A DNA stretch of 64,000 bases from Betaproteobacteria bacterium CG2_30_68_42 (GCA_001872285.1 MNXU01000040.1:1-64000), one strand, 5' to 3'. Shown: positions 17,521 to 26,239, counted from the stretch's first letter. The notes: generated by a model from the letters alone, not told the origin. Numbers and translations: made by a program.

Positions 17521-18369
17521 CTATCCCGATTCGGCATCCCGGTGCGGGCCGCGTGCGCGCGGCGGCCGGGCTCGATGCGCCGGGGCAAGCGCGTCGATCG
17601 CAGGGCCGAGTCGGGGCAGCACCGCGCGCGCGTTCGCCGTCGTGCGGGCTGCGATTTCCTCGATCGGCACGCCACGAAGCGCGGCGAGCATGCCCGCGAT
17701 GCGCGCGAGATGGCCGGGCACGTTGCGCGAGTGTGCCGCCCACGCCGGCGCCATGTCCGGCGCATCGGTCTCCAGCACGATGGCATCGAGTGGAAGCCGC
17801 GCCGCGAGATCCCGCAGGCGCCTCGCGCGCTCGTAGGTCATGGCCCCGCCGAATCCGAGCCGGAAGCCCAGGCGGATGAATTCGTTGGCCTGCTGCATGC
17901 TGCCGTTGAAGGCGTGGGCGATTCCGCCGGCGCCGCCGATCCGGCGCAGGTGCTTGAGCACCGTATCCTGCGCCTTGCGCAGATGCAGCAGCACCGGCAG
18001 ACCGAACTCGCGCGCGAGCCGCAACTGCTCGGCGAAGAACCGCTCCTGGAGCGCGCGGTCGCATCCCTCGACGTAGAAATCGAGCCCGATCTCGCCCACC
18101 GCAACCGCTCCTCCCGCGCGAAGCGCGCCGGCGAGCGCATCGAGCGCCTCCTCGCCCGCGGCCTCCACGTACAGCGGATGGATGCCGAACGCGGAAACGC
18201 AACGCGGCTCGGCCGCAGCGAGCGCGCGCACGGCATCGAAGCACCCGGCCTCAACCGCCGGCACCACCATCAGCGCGACGCCAGCCGAAACCGCTTCCGC
18301 GATGACGCCGCTGCGGTCGGCGGCGAATTCCGCCGCGTCGAGATGGCAGTGGGTATCGATGAGCTGCAT
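17521..18369 (-). CDS. tatD: TatD-family metal-dependent deoxyribonuclease
   Basis: A TIM-barrel metal hydrolase acting as a 3'-5' exonuclease or DNA-repair nuclease. The metal-binding motif THCHLD opens the protein. GIHPLYV, GEIGLDFY, LPVLLHLRKA, GIAHAFNGS and VLETDAPDM carry the remaining His, Glu and Asp ligands expected of the family. The C-terminal extension beyond residue 260 is Arg/Pro/Ala-rich and poorly conserved. Which TatD paralogue it is cannot be told. It is transcribed away from the tRNA-Ser gene. Confidence 0.92.
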   Translation of the reverse strand: MQLIDTHCHLDAAEFAADRSGVIAEAVSAGVALMVVPAVEAGCFDAVRALAAAEPRCVSAFGIHPLYVEAAGEEALDALAGALRAGGAVAVGEIGLDFYVEGCDRALQERFFAEQLRLAREFGLPVLLHLRKAQDTVLKHLRRIGGAGGIAHAFNGSMQQANEFIRLGFRLGFGGAMTYERARRLRDLAARLPLDAIVLETDAPDMAPAWAAHSRNVPGHLARIAGMLAALRGVPIEEIAARTTANARAVLPRLGPAIDALAPAHRARPPRARGPHRDAESG

Positions 18370-18474
18370 GGCCTCGACCCGGGATTCGGCGTCTGCGCGC
18401 CTCCGGCAGGTGAGCGAGCGCCCTGAGGGACGCGAGTCCGGAGCGGGATGCCGACCGCGCTTCGCTGCGGGCGG

Positions 18475-18565
18475 CGGAGAGAGAGGGATTCGAACCCTCG
18501 ATACAGGTTTTGGCCCGTATACTCCCTTAGCAGGGGAGCGCCTTCGACCACTCGGCCATCTCTCC
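18475..18565 (-). tRNA. tRNA-Ser (anticodon GCU)
   Basis: On the minus strand GGAGAGA (5') pairs with TCTCTCC (3') to form the acceptor stem. The anticodon loop CTGCTAA, closed by CTCCC/GGGAG, gives anticodon GCU, reading AGC and AGU. A long variable arm (TATACGGGCCAAAACCTGTA) is typical of serine tRNAs, and GGTTCGAATCC forms the T arm. Length about 91 nt. The 3' CCA is not encoded. It lies 38 bp downstream of lysC, a common betaproteobacterial arrangement. Confidence 0.97.
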
Positions 18566-18568
18566 GGT

Positions 18569-18591
18569 CGGGCGGCGATGATAACCGCCCG
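18569..18591 (-). terminator. Hairpin between lysC and tRNA-Ser
   Basis: CGGGCGG and CCGCCCG form a 7-bp stem around a 9-nt loop. There is no T-run, so it may be a weak terminator or processing signal between lysC and the tRNA. Confidence 0.35.
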
Positions 18592-18603
18592 GCGCGGCGA
18601 GCG

Positions 18604-19842
18604 TCAAACCGCCTGCGGGGGCTGGTCGAGTTCGAATGCCCGGTGCAGCACCCGCACCGCCAGTTCCAGGTATTTCTCGTCGATCACGACCGAGATCTTG
18701 ATCTCGGAGGTGGAGATCATCTGGATGTTGATCCCCTCCTCGGCCAGGGTGCGGAACATGCGGCTGGCGATGCCCACGTGCGAGAGCATGCCGACGCCGA
18801 CGATCGACACTTTCGCGATCCGGTTGTCCCCGGTGACCTCGCGCGCACCGATGTGCTCCTTCACCTGCTCCCGGAGAATCGCCATCGCTGCCGCGTAGTC
18901 ATTGCGATTCACGGTGAAGGAGAAATCGGTGGTCGCGTCGTGGCCGATGTTCTGGATGATCATGTCCACGCCGATGTTCGCATCCGAGATCGGCCCGAGG
19001 ATCTGATAGGCGATGCCCGGACGATCGGGCACGCCGATCACGGTGAGCTTGGCCTCGTCGCGGCTGAACGCGATGCCGGAGATGATTGCTTGCTCCATCC
19101 TGGTGTCTTCCTCGTAAGTGATCAGGGTTCCCTCGCCCCGCTCCTCGAAACTCGAGAGCACGCGAAGCTTCACCTTGTACTTCCCCGCGAACTCGACCGA
19201 GCGGATCTGCAGCACCTTCGAGCCCAGGCTCGCCATCTCGAGCATCTCCTCGAAAGTGATCGTGGAGAGCCTGCGCGCCTCGGGCACGATGCGCGGATCG
19301 GTGGTGTAGACGCCATCGACGTCGGTGTAGATCTGGCACTCGTCCGCCCCGAGTGCTGCGGCGAGGGCGACCGCCGAGGTGTCGGAGCCGCCCCGGCCCA
19401 GGGTCGTGATGTTGCCCTCGGCATCGACACCCTGGAATCCGGCGACGACGACGATGGTGCCCTTGTCGAGTTCGGCCCGGATCGTCTCCTCGTCGATGGA
19501 GACGATGCGCGCCTTGGTGAATGCGGTGTCGGTGAGGATCCTGACCTGCGCACCCGTGAAACTGCGCGCCGGGCAGCCCAGCTCCTTGAGCGCGATGGCG
19601 AGCAGCCCGATCGTCACCTGCTCGCCGGTCGAGGCGATGACATCCAGTTCGCGCGGCTCCGGATCGGCGGACAGCTCGCGGGCGAGTCCGATCAGACGGT
19701 TGGTCTCGCCGCTCATGGCCGAGACGACCACCACCACCTGGTCGCCCGCCGCGTGGAAGCGCGCGACCCTGCCGGCGACGTTGCGGATGCGCTCGGTCGT
19801 TCCCACCGAGGTGCCGCCGTACTTCTGGACGATCAATGCCAT
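18604..19842 (-). CDS. lysC: Aspartate kinase
   Basis: Phosphorylates aspartate, the first step toward lysine, threonine, methionine and diaminopimelate. The kinase domain has KYGGTSVG, FQGVDAEG, LGRGGSDTSAVALA and YTDVDGVYTTDPR. Two ACT domains follow from about residue 265 (ISGIAFSRDEAKLTVIGVPD and IAKVSIVGVGMLSHVGIAS), implying feedback control by lysine and/or threonine. It is monofunctional, with no homoserine dehydrogenase domain, and 412 residues from the ATG beginning MALIVQKYGG. An internal start giving a separate small subunit, as in some Gram-positives, was not assessed. Confidence 0.97.
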   Translation of the reverse strand: MALIVQKYGGTSVGTTERIRNVAGRVARFHAAGDQVVVVVSAMSGETNRLIGLARELSADPEPRELDVIASTGEQVTIGLLAIALKELGCPARSFTGAQVRILTDTAFTKARIVSIDEETIRAELDKGTIVVVAGFQGVDAEGNITTLGRGGSDTSAVALAAALGADECQIYTDVDGVYTTDPRIVPEARRLSTITFEEMLEMASLGSKVLQIRSVEFAGKYKVKLRVLSSFEERGEGTLITYEEDTRMEQAIISGIAFSRDEAKLTVIGVPDRPGIAYQILGPISDANIGVDMIIQNIGHDATTDFSFTVNRNDYAAAMAILREQVKEHIGAREVTGDNRIAKVSIVGVGMLSHVGIASRMFRTLAEEGINIQMISTSEIKISVVIDEKYLELAVRVLHRAFELDQPPQAV

Positions 19843-19955
19843 CTGCGTGAATTCGGGACGGGGAAATGCCGCCATTCTATTCCAGCCGGCGCTGCGCCGC
19901 GGCTCGCCGCGAAACCCGGATCGCGCAGCCGCGGCCGAAGCGGTGCACCCGTCGA

Positions 19956-19985
19956 TTGTATGTAATCAGAATAATGCCTTATACT
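19956..19985 (+). promoter_or_regulatory. Probable promoter of the XRE-type regulator
   Basis: TTGTAT (19956-19961) and TATACT (19980-19985) are spaced by 18 nt, about 70 nt before the ATG. The local stretch is noticeably AT-richer than its surroundings. Confidence 0.55.
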
Positions 19986-20055
19986 TCGATCGCATCGTCC
20001 GGAACCGGGCGCATGCACGCGGACTTGCCTTTCAACCCCTGAACGAGGACAGACC

Positions 20056-20346
20056 ATGAAGACTGCCGAAAAGATCGACGCCCGCGAAATCCGGCGCAAG
20101 CTCGGGATGAACCAGTCTCAGTTCTGGTCGAGCATCGGTGTGACCCAGAGTGGCGGTTCCCGCTACGAGAGCGGTCGCAGCATGCCGCGGCCGGTGCAGG
20201 CGCTGCTGCGCCTGGTCCATATCGAGGGAGTGGACATCAACAAGATCCGGCGCGAGGATTACGAAGTGATCGAATATCTCAAGGCGAGCGACCCGGAACT
20301 GTTCAAGTCGCTCAAGAAGCAGGCCCGGGCGAAGCCCAGGAAGTGA
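20056..20346 (+). CDS. XRE-family helix-turn-helix DNA-binding protein
   Basis: A 96-residue protein with one HTH: RRKLGMNQSQFWSSIGVTQS followed by the recognition region GGSRYESGRSMPRPVQALLRL, the Cro/CI-like pattern. The C-terminal third is charged (LKASDPELFKSLKKQARAKPRK) and lacks a dimerisation domain I can name. GAGGACAG precedes the ATG. It is convergent with the radical SAM gene, whose stop lies 12 bp away. Target genes are unknown; a self-regulated housekeeping repressor is one possibility. Confidence 0.8.
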   Translation: MKTAEKIDAREIRRKLGMNQSQFWSSIGVTQSGGSRYESGRSMPRPVQALLRLVHIEGVDINKIRREDYEVIEYLKASDPELFKSLKKQARAKPRK

Positions 20347-20358
20347 GCTTTTCCGCAA

Positions 20359-21195
20359 TCAGGGGCTGACGCGTACTCTCAGCCCCGTTTCGCGGATGCG
20401 CCCCGCGATCGCGTCGAGTTCGCCCGCCGGCAGGGCGGACAGCCTGGGGGCTTCGGGCTGCATCGAGGGGCGCGCCAGACCGTAGAGCAGCACTCCCTGC
20501 AATCGTTCGATCCCGGCAGTACGCAACAGCGTGAGGTATTCGTCGATTTCCCGTGACTGCGGACCCGCGCCATCCAGCCTGAACACGCAGCTCTGCACCC
20601 AGGTGCGGCACAGGCTCGCGCAGCGGGCCAGCCTGCGTGCAACCGCCTGAGGGGAAAGGCGCGTGTCGTTGATCCGCCGAAAACCCGCCGCACTGCCGGC
20701 GTCCACCTTGAACCACACCTCGCCATCCAGCTCGCCCAGGGTTCGGATGCCGCGCGAGACCGGCGCGCGCTCGACCAGGCTCCCGTTGGTGATGAGCCGG
20801 ATCTGGACATCCCGAAGCGCCGGTCGTTCGGCCCGCATCCGGCCCAGCAGTTCGACCACCTGCGGGAACTCGGACGCAGTGGTCGGCTCTCCATTTCCCG
20901 AAATCGCGAGATCCGCCACCCTGCGCATGTCCCGCGCGACGCCGGTGAAGATCGACTCGTCCTCAGCGAGCCGGCTGAGGAAGCCTCGCAACTCGTCTTC
21001 GAGCCGGTCCATTTCGATTTCCGGTGCGCGCCCGCGTGTCAGGCCGGGGACCTGGCAATAGATGCAGCGCCAGTTGCACGCGTTGTTCGGGTTGAGGTTG
21101 ATCCCGATCGAGATTCCCTGCGCGCGCCGGGACAGCACTGGGTAGACGTAACGCAGGCCCGCGGCTGCGCGGTCGTGATCGGCGATGGTCAGCAC
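20359..21195 (-). CDS. Radical SAM protein (COG0731-like)
   Basis: A 278-residue radical S-adenosylmethionine enzyme. The cluster motif CNWRCIYC (CxxxCxxC) follows GISIGINLNPNN. The glycine-rich SAM contact is seen in ISGNGEPT, and VQIRLITNGS is the next barrel strand. The C-terminal barrel half is present, but no auxiliary Cys cluster is obvious, so a QueE, MoaA or SPASM-type assignment is not supported. A GTG start at 21195 precedes the first strand. Divergently transcribed from queD, with an 89-bp gap holding a TAGAAT box on the queD side. Substrate unknown. Confidence 0.85.
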   Translation of the reverse strand: MLTIADHDRAAAGLRYVYPVLSRRAQGISIGINLNPNNACNWRCIYCQVPGLTRGRAPEIEMDRLEDELRGFLSRLAEDESIFTGVARDMRRVADLAISGNGEPTTASEFPQVVELLGRMRAERPALRDVQIRLITNGSLVERAPVSRGIRTLGELDGEVWFKVDAGSAAGFRRINDTRLSPQAVARRLARCASLCRTWVQSCVFRLDGAGPQSREIDEYLTLLRTAGIERLQGVLLYGLARPSMQPEAPRLSALPAGELDAIAGRIRETGLRVRVSP

Positions 21196-21284
21196 GCGGC
21201 GCCCCGCGCCTGAGGCGGGCTGCTAGAATCATCGCGCAGCCATTCCGTCGCCTTCATCGTCCCGCGCTCCCTCGCCCACCGCAC

Positions 21285-21737
21285 ATGCGCATCACCCGCC
21301 GCCTGGAGTTCGATGCCGGCCACAGGATTCCGGATCACCTGAGCCGATGCCGCCACCTGCACGGCCACCGCTATGCCATCGAGATCACCCTTTCGGGCGC
21401 GGTGGAGATCGGCACCCATACGCCCCGCGAAGGCATGGTGATGGATTTCGCAGAGGTCAAGGCACTCGCGTGGCGACACCTCGTGGAGAAATGGGATCAC
21501 GCTTTTCTCGTGTACAGGGACGACCTCGAACTGGTGGCGCTGCTCGCCAGGCTTCCAGACCACAGGACCGTGCTCCTGGATGTCGTGCCCACCGTCGAGA
21601 ACCTGGCGTCGGTCGCCTTCGCAATCCTAGACGAGGTCTATCGGGACCGCTACGGAAAGGAGCTCAGACTCGAACGCATCCGGCTGTACGAGACTCCGAA
21701 CTGCTGGGCGGACGCGCACAAGGGGGTCAGGTCTTGA
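21285..21737 (+). CDS. queD: 6-carboxytetrahydropterin synthase QueD / PTPS family
   Basis: Converts dihydroneopterin triphosphate to 6-carboxy-tetrahydropterin for queuosine and other 7-deazaguanines, or acts as a pyruvoyl-tetrahydropterin synthase. Zinc ligands H13, H26 and H28 are seen in FDAGH and HLHGH. The active-site Cys is C22 in SRCRHLHGH. GMVMDFAEVK, WDHAFLV and VPTVENLA are the family's other blocks, and ETPNCWADA closes the fold. The last few codons and the TGA stop are read from the inserted repeat, so the original C-terminus was probably different. Only queD of the queuosine pathway is seen here; the neighbouring radical SAM gene is not a clear queE. Confidence 0.92.
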   Translation: MRITRRLEFDAGHRIPDHLSRCRHLHGHRYAIEITLSGAVEIGTHTPREGMVMDFAEVKALAWRHLVEKWDHAFLVYRDDLELVALLARLPDHRTVLLDVVPTVENLASVAFAILDEVYRDRYGKELRLERIRLYETPNCWADAHKGVRS

Positions 21738-21873
21738 CATCGCGCATCGGTGGCTCGCTCGGATATCCTGCTCGATCCCGTTTCCCTTCACGCGCGGACA
21801 TAAGGGTCAGGTCTTGACATCGCGCATCGGTGGCTCGCTCGGATATCCTGCTCGATCCCGTTTCCCTTCACGC
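21724..21873. repeat. 70-bp perfect tandem duplication headed by the REP-like motif, locus 2
   Basis: The 70 bp from GGGTCAGGTCTTGACATC to CTTCACGC occurs twice (21724-21793 and 21804-21873) with 10 nt between and no mismatch. Each copy starts with the left arm of the element found at 3.0 and 44.3 kb but lacks the inverted right arm. The first copy supplies the queD stop, and the second supplies the stop of the opposing DUF4863 gene. Confidence 0.85.
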
Positions 21874-22338
21874 CGCCCGGGTGAATTCTATCGCGCCTCC
21901 CGGCAGCAGGTAGAGCACCAGCGCCCTGCCTCCGCTCACGGTCGGGAAATGCGCGCTGCCCGGCGGGTAGACGAGCCAGCCCCCGCCGTGTCCGTCGAAT
22001 TGCGCCCGGGCATCGATCGGCAGGATCAGGTCGGCTTCGCCGTTCGGATGGCGGTGATGGGGCCCGCGCACGTCGTTCATGTCGACCACGTCGACGCTCA
22101 GACCGTGGGTCGCCGCGCCGGGCTTGAGGACGCGGCCGTAGCGGATCCCGCCTGCCTCGCGGTTGCACATCCAGCCCGCGGCGATCGCTTCCTGGCAGGC
22201 CGAGAACATCTGCGCGAACCACGCAGAGCCGGCGCCGAAGTCGAGATCGAGGCGCGCCTGGAGCGCCGCATCGAAGGGCTGCCCGCCGGCGATTTCGGTC
22301 ACCGGCGCCAGCACCACGGAGAACTCGTCGGGGGTCAT
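21868..22338 (-). CDS. DUF4863 family protein (4-hydroxylaminobenzoate lyase-like)
   Basis: A 156-residue protein resembling the DUF4863 family, whose characterised members, as I recall, include 4-hydroxylaminobenzoate lyase of nitrobenzoate catabolism. The C-terminal half looks like a cupin: RGPHHRHPNGEADLILPI, WLVYPPGSAHFPTVSGGRALVLYLLPGG. The Hx-motif His residues (HHRH, later H) could bind metal. Operonic with the following alpha/beta hydrolase, 13 bp upstream in transcription. AAAGGAGAG precedes the ATG. The stop codon lies inside the 70-bp repeat. Substrate is inferred only from family memory, so treat the enzyme name as tentative. Confidence 0.65.
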   Translation of the reverse strand: MTPDEFSVVLAPVTEIAGGQPFDAALQARLDLDFGAGSAWFAQMFSACQEAIAAGWMCNREAGGIRYGRVLKPGAATHGLSVDVVDMNDVRGPHHRHPNGEADLILPIDARAQFDGHGGGWLVYPPGSAHFPTVSGGRALVLYLLPGGAIEFTRAA

Positions 22339-22351
22339 GGCATCTCTCCTT

Positions 22352-23230
22352 TCATCGTCCGATCAGGAAGCGCCGCACCGGGGCGATCTGCGCCTCGTCG
22401 AGCAGCATCGGGGCGTGCCCCACGCCCGCGATTTCGGCCAGTTCGGCGCGCGGTCCGCGCCGGGTCATTTCGAGCGCGGTCGCGTGCGTGAGCAGGTCGG
22501 AATGCTCCCCGCGCAGAAGCAGCGTGGGCACGCGGATGGCATCGTAGAGCGGCCACAGGTCGAAGTCCTCGCCGGAGCGCACCATCGCCTCGCGGAATGG
22601 CACCGCGATGGCCGGATCGTAGGCCATCCGGTAGCCACCGTCCGGGAGCGCGCGCAGCGCATGCACGGTGAGGTGCCGCCACTGCCCGTCCGAGAGCTTC
22701 CCGAACGGGGCCGACACCATCCGCACATAGCCTTCGGCTTCGTCGACCGACGCGAAGCGCGGCGCGTTCCCGACGTACTGGGCGATGCGGCCGAGCGACT
22801 GCGCGGTGATCAGCGGGCCCACGTCGTTGAGCACCAGCCGCGTGATCGGCGCGCCGGGCTGCGCGGCGATCAGCATCCCGATCAGCCCGCCCATCGAGGT
22901 GCCCACCCAGTGCACCTCCTCGACGTCGAGCCGCGCGATCAGGGTGATGATGTCCGCGGCATAGACCGGGAGCACGTAGTCTTCGGCGGCCGCGAGCCAT
23001 TCGCTGCGCCCGCGCCCGATGACATCGGGGCACACGACCCGGTACTCGGCAGCGAGCGCGCGTGCCAGGAAATCGAAATCCCGGCCGTTGCGGGTCAGGC
23101 CATGCACGCAGATCAGCACCCTGGGGCAACGCGCATCGCCCCACTCCACGTAGGCCATGCGGTGCAGTCCGTGCGGTCCCATGCACCGCACCGAGCGCTC
23201 CCGCATCGGAATCTCCCCGTTCTTTTCCAT
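22352..23230 (-). CDS. Alpha/beta hydrolase
   Basis: A 292-residue serine hydrolase fold. The oxyanion-hole strand ICVHGLTRNG, the nucleophile elbow GTSMGG (Ser), a catalytic Asp candidate in LLRGEHSDLLT, and the catalytic His in VGHAPML occur in the right order. A cap region lies between the elbow and the Asp. GGAGAAACG precedes the ATG. Its transcript continues into the DUF4863 gene, suggesting a joint catabolic role on an aromatic or ester substrate. The substrate cannot be read from sequence. Confidence 0.88.
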   Translation of the reverse strand: MEKNGEIPMRERSVRCMGPHGLHRMAYVEWGDARCPRVLICVHGLTRNGRDFDFLARALAAEYRVVCPDVIGRGRSEWLAAAEDYVLPVYAADIITLIARLDVEEVHWVGTSMGGLIGMLIAAQPGAPITRLVLNDVGPLITAQSLGRIAQYVGNAPRFASVDEAEGYVRMVSAPFGKLSDGQWRHLTVHALRALPDGGYRMAYDPAIAVPFREAMVRSGEDFDLWPLYDAIRVPTLLLRGEHSDLLTHATALEMTRRGPRAELAEIAGVGHAPMLLDEAQIAPVRRFLIGR

Positions 23231-23279
23231 CGTTTCTCCGCCCGATGATCGAGCCTCGAAGTGTAGCAGCGCCTGCCGC

Positions 23280-25625
23280 CTAGGAGCCGTGCCAGTAACG
23301 CCGGTGTTTCCCGCGCGCGGTCTCGATCCGCATGCCCGCGGCGCCGAGCCGCAGCGTGACCGCGCCGTCGCGATCGGTGCGCAGCACCCGTTCGGCCCGA
23401 TCCAGGTAACGCCGGAGCACCTCGGGATGCGGGTGATGGAAGCGGTTGCGGTAACCGAGCGGGATCACCACGGTGCGCGCCCCCACCGCGTCCAGAAACT
23501 GCGCAGTGGAGGACGAACGGCTGCCGTGATGCGGCGCCACCAGGACGTCGGCACGCAGCCGCTGCGCCCCGCGCGCGAGCAGTTCGGTCTCCGAGCGCGC
23601 TTCGATGTCCGCGCTGAGCAGCACGCTCGCGCCCGCCGCCTCGATCCTGAGCACGCAGCTCATCGCGTTCGTGCGCGGACGCGGGCGCCCATAGTCCTCC
23701 GCCGCCGGATGCAGCACCTCGAATGCGACCCCGTTCCAGTTCCAGCGGCTGCCGGCCGTACAGACGAAATTGCGCGGCGTGGCCGCGCGCAGCGGATCGT
23801 CCGCGGGCAGCGAGGACAGGAACCAGTCGGCGGGAATCGACTCGAGCACGGCAGCCGCGCCGCCGGAGTGATCGTTGTCGCGATGGCTGATGATCAGGGC
23901 GCCCAGGCGGCGCACGCCGATGGCGTCCAGGTAGGGCACGATCACCCGGTTGCCGCTGTTCGCGTCCCGGGAGTAGGCCGGCCCGGTGTCATAGACGAGG
24001 TCATGGCTGCGGGTCTGGACATGCACCGCCAGCCCGTGGCCGACATCGAGCACGGTGACGGCCGCCTCGCCCTCTGCGGGGCGCGGCGGGCTCACGGTCG
24101 CGAGCGGCAGCAGCAGGACGATCCCGGTGGCGCGCGCCGGCACCCCGCGCGGCAACAGCAGCACCGCACATCCGGCCAGCCCGAGCGCGACCGCCCAGGG
24201 GGGCGGAGCGGCCTGCTGCCACATCGCGATCGGCAGCCCTGCCATCCATTCGAGCGCCGCCATCAGGGCGGAGAGCACGGCGTGGTCGACGAGCAGCAAC
24301 ACGTCGAATGGCAGCACCGCGGCGGCGAGCGCGAGCGGCGCGACGATGAAGCTCACGATCGGAATCGCCAGCGCATTGGCGAGCGGGGAAATCAGCGAGA
24401 ACTGCCCGAACAGCGCGAGCAGGGCCGGAAGCAGCCCGACCGTCACCGCCCACTGCGCGGCGCCCCACTGCGCGAGCCAGTGTCGGGGCGCGATGCGGCC
24501 GGCGCCGATAAAGAACAGCGCCGAGACCGCACCGAAGGACAGCCAGAATCCGGCCGAAGTCACCGCCCAGGGATCGATCAGCAGCACGAGCGCGAGCGCA
24601 AGCGCGAGCACCCGGCTCGCAGCGAGGCTGCGGCGCATCAACAAGGCCGCGGCGACGACGCTCAGCATGTAGAGCGTGCGCTGGGCCGGCACCCCGAAGC
24701 CGGACAGGAGCGCATAGGCAGCCGCCCCCAGCCAGCCTCCGACCGCCGCCGCCTGCTGGGCGGGAACCGCCAGTGCGAGGCACGGTACGCGCCGCCAGAC
24801 GAATCCGACCAGCACATAGACGAGCGCACCCAGCATCGTCACATGCAGGCCCGAGATCGACATCAGGTGCGTGGTGCCGGTACGCCGGAACACCTGCCAC
24901 AGATCCGGATCGATGGCGCGCTGGTCGCCGAGCGCGAGCGCGATCAGCACACCGGCATACTCGGCTTCCGGCAGTGCCTGCCGGAATCGTTCCCGCACCA
25001 CCTCGCGCATCCGCTCGATCGCGAGTCCCGGCCGGGCGACGAAGGTCTCGATGCGCCGGTTGTCGGGGCGGGTGCGCACATAGCCGGTCGCCCGGAGGTT
25101 GCGCTCGAACAGCCAGGCCTCGTAGTCGAAGCCATGGGGATTGGCGTTGCCGTGCGGGCGCTTCAGGCGCACCGTGAGCGCCCAGCGGCTGCCGGCATGC
25201 ACGCCCTGCAAGGCGTGCCATTGCTCTTCGCGCCAGCCACGGTACCAGGCGAGCGACAGGCGTTCGGGCACGCGGGCCTCGGCCGCCTCGACTTCGAATT
25301 CGAACCGCAGCCCGCGCTCGAATTCCTGCGGCAGTCCGGCGATCACCCCGACGATGCGCAGATCGCGGCCCTCGTTTCCCTCGGGCAACGCATCGGCCAG
25401 GCGTTCCTGGGCGCGCAGGCCCGCCCACGCCAGTCCCAGGCACAGGCCGGCGAGCGCCAGCAGGGCCGCGCGCGGCCCGCCGGCGCGTGCGCGGAGCACG
25501 GCGGCGAGAAGCAGCACGACAGTCCCCGCGAGTGTCGCGGCCCCCACGCTCTCCTGCGCGGGCAGCGCCGGCAGGAGCTGGACGATCCAGATTCCGGTGG
25601 CAAGCGCGAGGATCAGGATGCGCAT
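23280..25625 (-). CDS. comEC: DNA internalisation competence protein ComEC/Rec2
   Basis: The inner-membrane channel for single-stranded DNA uptake in natural transformation. It has 781 residues in three parts. First, an N-terminal hydrophobic region with the DUF4131-type soluble domain. Second, the polytopic Competence core with LISISGLHVTMLGA-like sequence (THLMSISGLHVTMLGA) and GFGVPAQRTLYML. Third, a C-terminal metallo-beta-lactamase domain (VLDVGHGLAV, ISHRDNDHSGG, VAPHHGSRSS). The beta-lactamase metal motif HxxxDH is present, as in nuclease-active ComEC. Full length, so the transformation channel is probably functional, although other com genes are not in the window. Confidence 0.95.
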   Translation of the reverse strand: MRILILALATGIWIVQLLPALPAQESVGAATLAGTVVLLLAAVLRARAGGPRAALLALAGLCLGLAWAGLRAQERLADALPEGNEGRDLRIVGVIAGLPQEFERGLRFEFEVEAAEARVPERLSLAWYRGWREEQWHALQGVHAGSRWALTVRLKRPHGNANPHGFDYEAWLFERNLRATGYVRTRPDNRRIETFVARPGLAIERMREVVRERFRQALPEAEYAGVLIALALGDQRAIDPDLWQVFRRTGTTHLMSISGLHVTMLGALVYVLVGFVWRRVPCLALAVPAQQAAAVGGWLGAAAYALLSGFGVPAQRTLYMLSVVAAALLMRRSLAASRVLALALALVLLIDPWAVTSAGFWLSFGAVSALFFIGAGRIAPRHWLAQWGAAQWAVTVGLLPALLALFGQFSLISPLANALAIPIVSFIVAPLALAAAVLPFDVLLLVDHAVLSALMAALEWMAGLPIAMWQQAAPPPWAVALGLAGCAVLLLPRGVPARATGIVLLLPLATVSPPRPAEGEAAVTVLDVGHGLAVHVQTRSHDLVYDTGPAYSRDANSGNRVIVPYLDAIGVRRLGALIISHRDNDHSGGAAAVLESIPADWFLSSLPADDPLRAATPRNFVCTAGSRWNWNGVAFEVLHPAAEDYGRPRPRTNAMSCVLRIEAAGASVLLSADIEARSETELLARGAQRLRADVLVAPHHGSRSSSTAQFLDAVGARTVVIPLGYRNRFHHPHPEVLRRYLDRAERVLRTDRDGAVTLRLGAAGMRIETARGKHRRYWHGS

Positions 25626-25672
25626 GCCGGCCGCCCGCGTCCTGCGCCGGCGGCGAAGCGCATGCGCCGCGG

Positions 25673-25678
25673 TAGAAT
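25673..25678 (+). promoter_or_regulatory. Candidate -10 box upstream of the DUF2062 gene
   Basis: TAGAAT about 25 nt before the ATG at 25703, in the 77-bp divergent gap with comEC. No matching -35 hexamer recognised. Confidence 0.35.
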
Positions 25679-25702
25679 CGACTCACATCCCCGCCCGAGT
25701 CC

Positions 25703-26239
25703 ATGCGAACGCTTCTGCGCAAGTTTCTCCCGGACCACGAAAAGATCCGCGCGAACCGGTGGCTGGCCCTGTTCGGCAACACCCTGCTCCACCCGCGCCT
25801 GTGGCACATCAACCGTCACTCGACCGCGGGGGCCATCGCCGTCGGGCTGTTCTGCGGGCTGATCCCCGGCCCGCTGCAGATGCTGGGCGCGGCGATCGCC
25901 TGCATCGTGCTGCGGGTCAATCTTCCGCTCGCGCTCGTCACCACGCTCTACACCAACCCGCTCACCATCGTGCCCTTGTATTTCGCGGCCTACGAGCTGG
26001 GCCGCCTGGTGATCCCCGCATCCGGCAACTTCATCGCGCCCCCGGACTTCGATCTGGCGAACTTTTCGCAGTGGGCCCAGGCGATCCTCGCCTGGAGTGG
26101 CGGCCTCGGCAAGCCTCTCGCGCTCGGCGTGCTGATGCTGGCGAGCCTCCTCGCCGCCCTCGGCTATTTCTCGACGAGGATGATCTACCGCTGGTACCTG
26201 GTGCGCGCCTGGCATCATCGCAGCGCGCGCCGCGGTTGA
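25703..26239 (+). CDS. DUF2062 domain membrane protein
   Basis: A 178-residue protein with the DUF2062 pattern: a basic N-terminus (RKFLPDHEKIRANRWL), HPRLWHINRHSTAGAIAVGLFCGLIPGP leading into hydrophobic segments, and the conserved YTNPLTIVPLYFAAYELG. Three or four membrane helices are likely. The function of the family is unknown. It is divergent from comEC and convergent with lolD, a common neighbourhood in betaproteobacteria. Confidence 0.88.
   Translation: MRTLLRKFLPDHEKIRANRWLALFGNTLLHPRLWHINRHSTAGAIAVGLFCGLIPGPLQMLGAAIACIVLRVNLPLALVTTLYTNPLTIVPLYFAAYELGRLVIPASGNFIAPPDFDLANFSQWAQAILAWSGGLGKPLALGVLMLASLLAALGYFSTRMIYRWYLVRAWHHRSARRG

Noticed and set aside
23157-25862. A 901-codon plus-strand open frame opposite comEC
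   Set aside because: It mirrors comEC in the opposite strand, has Arg/Gly/Ala/Gln-heavy composition, and has no family motif. It is a high-GC artefact.
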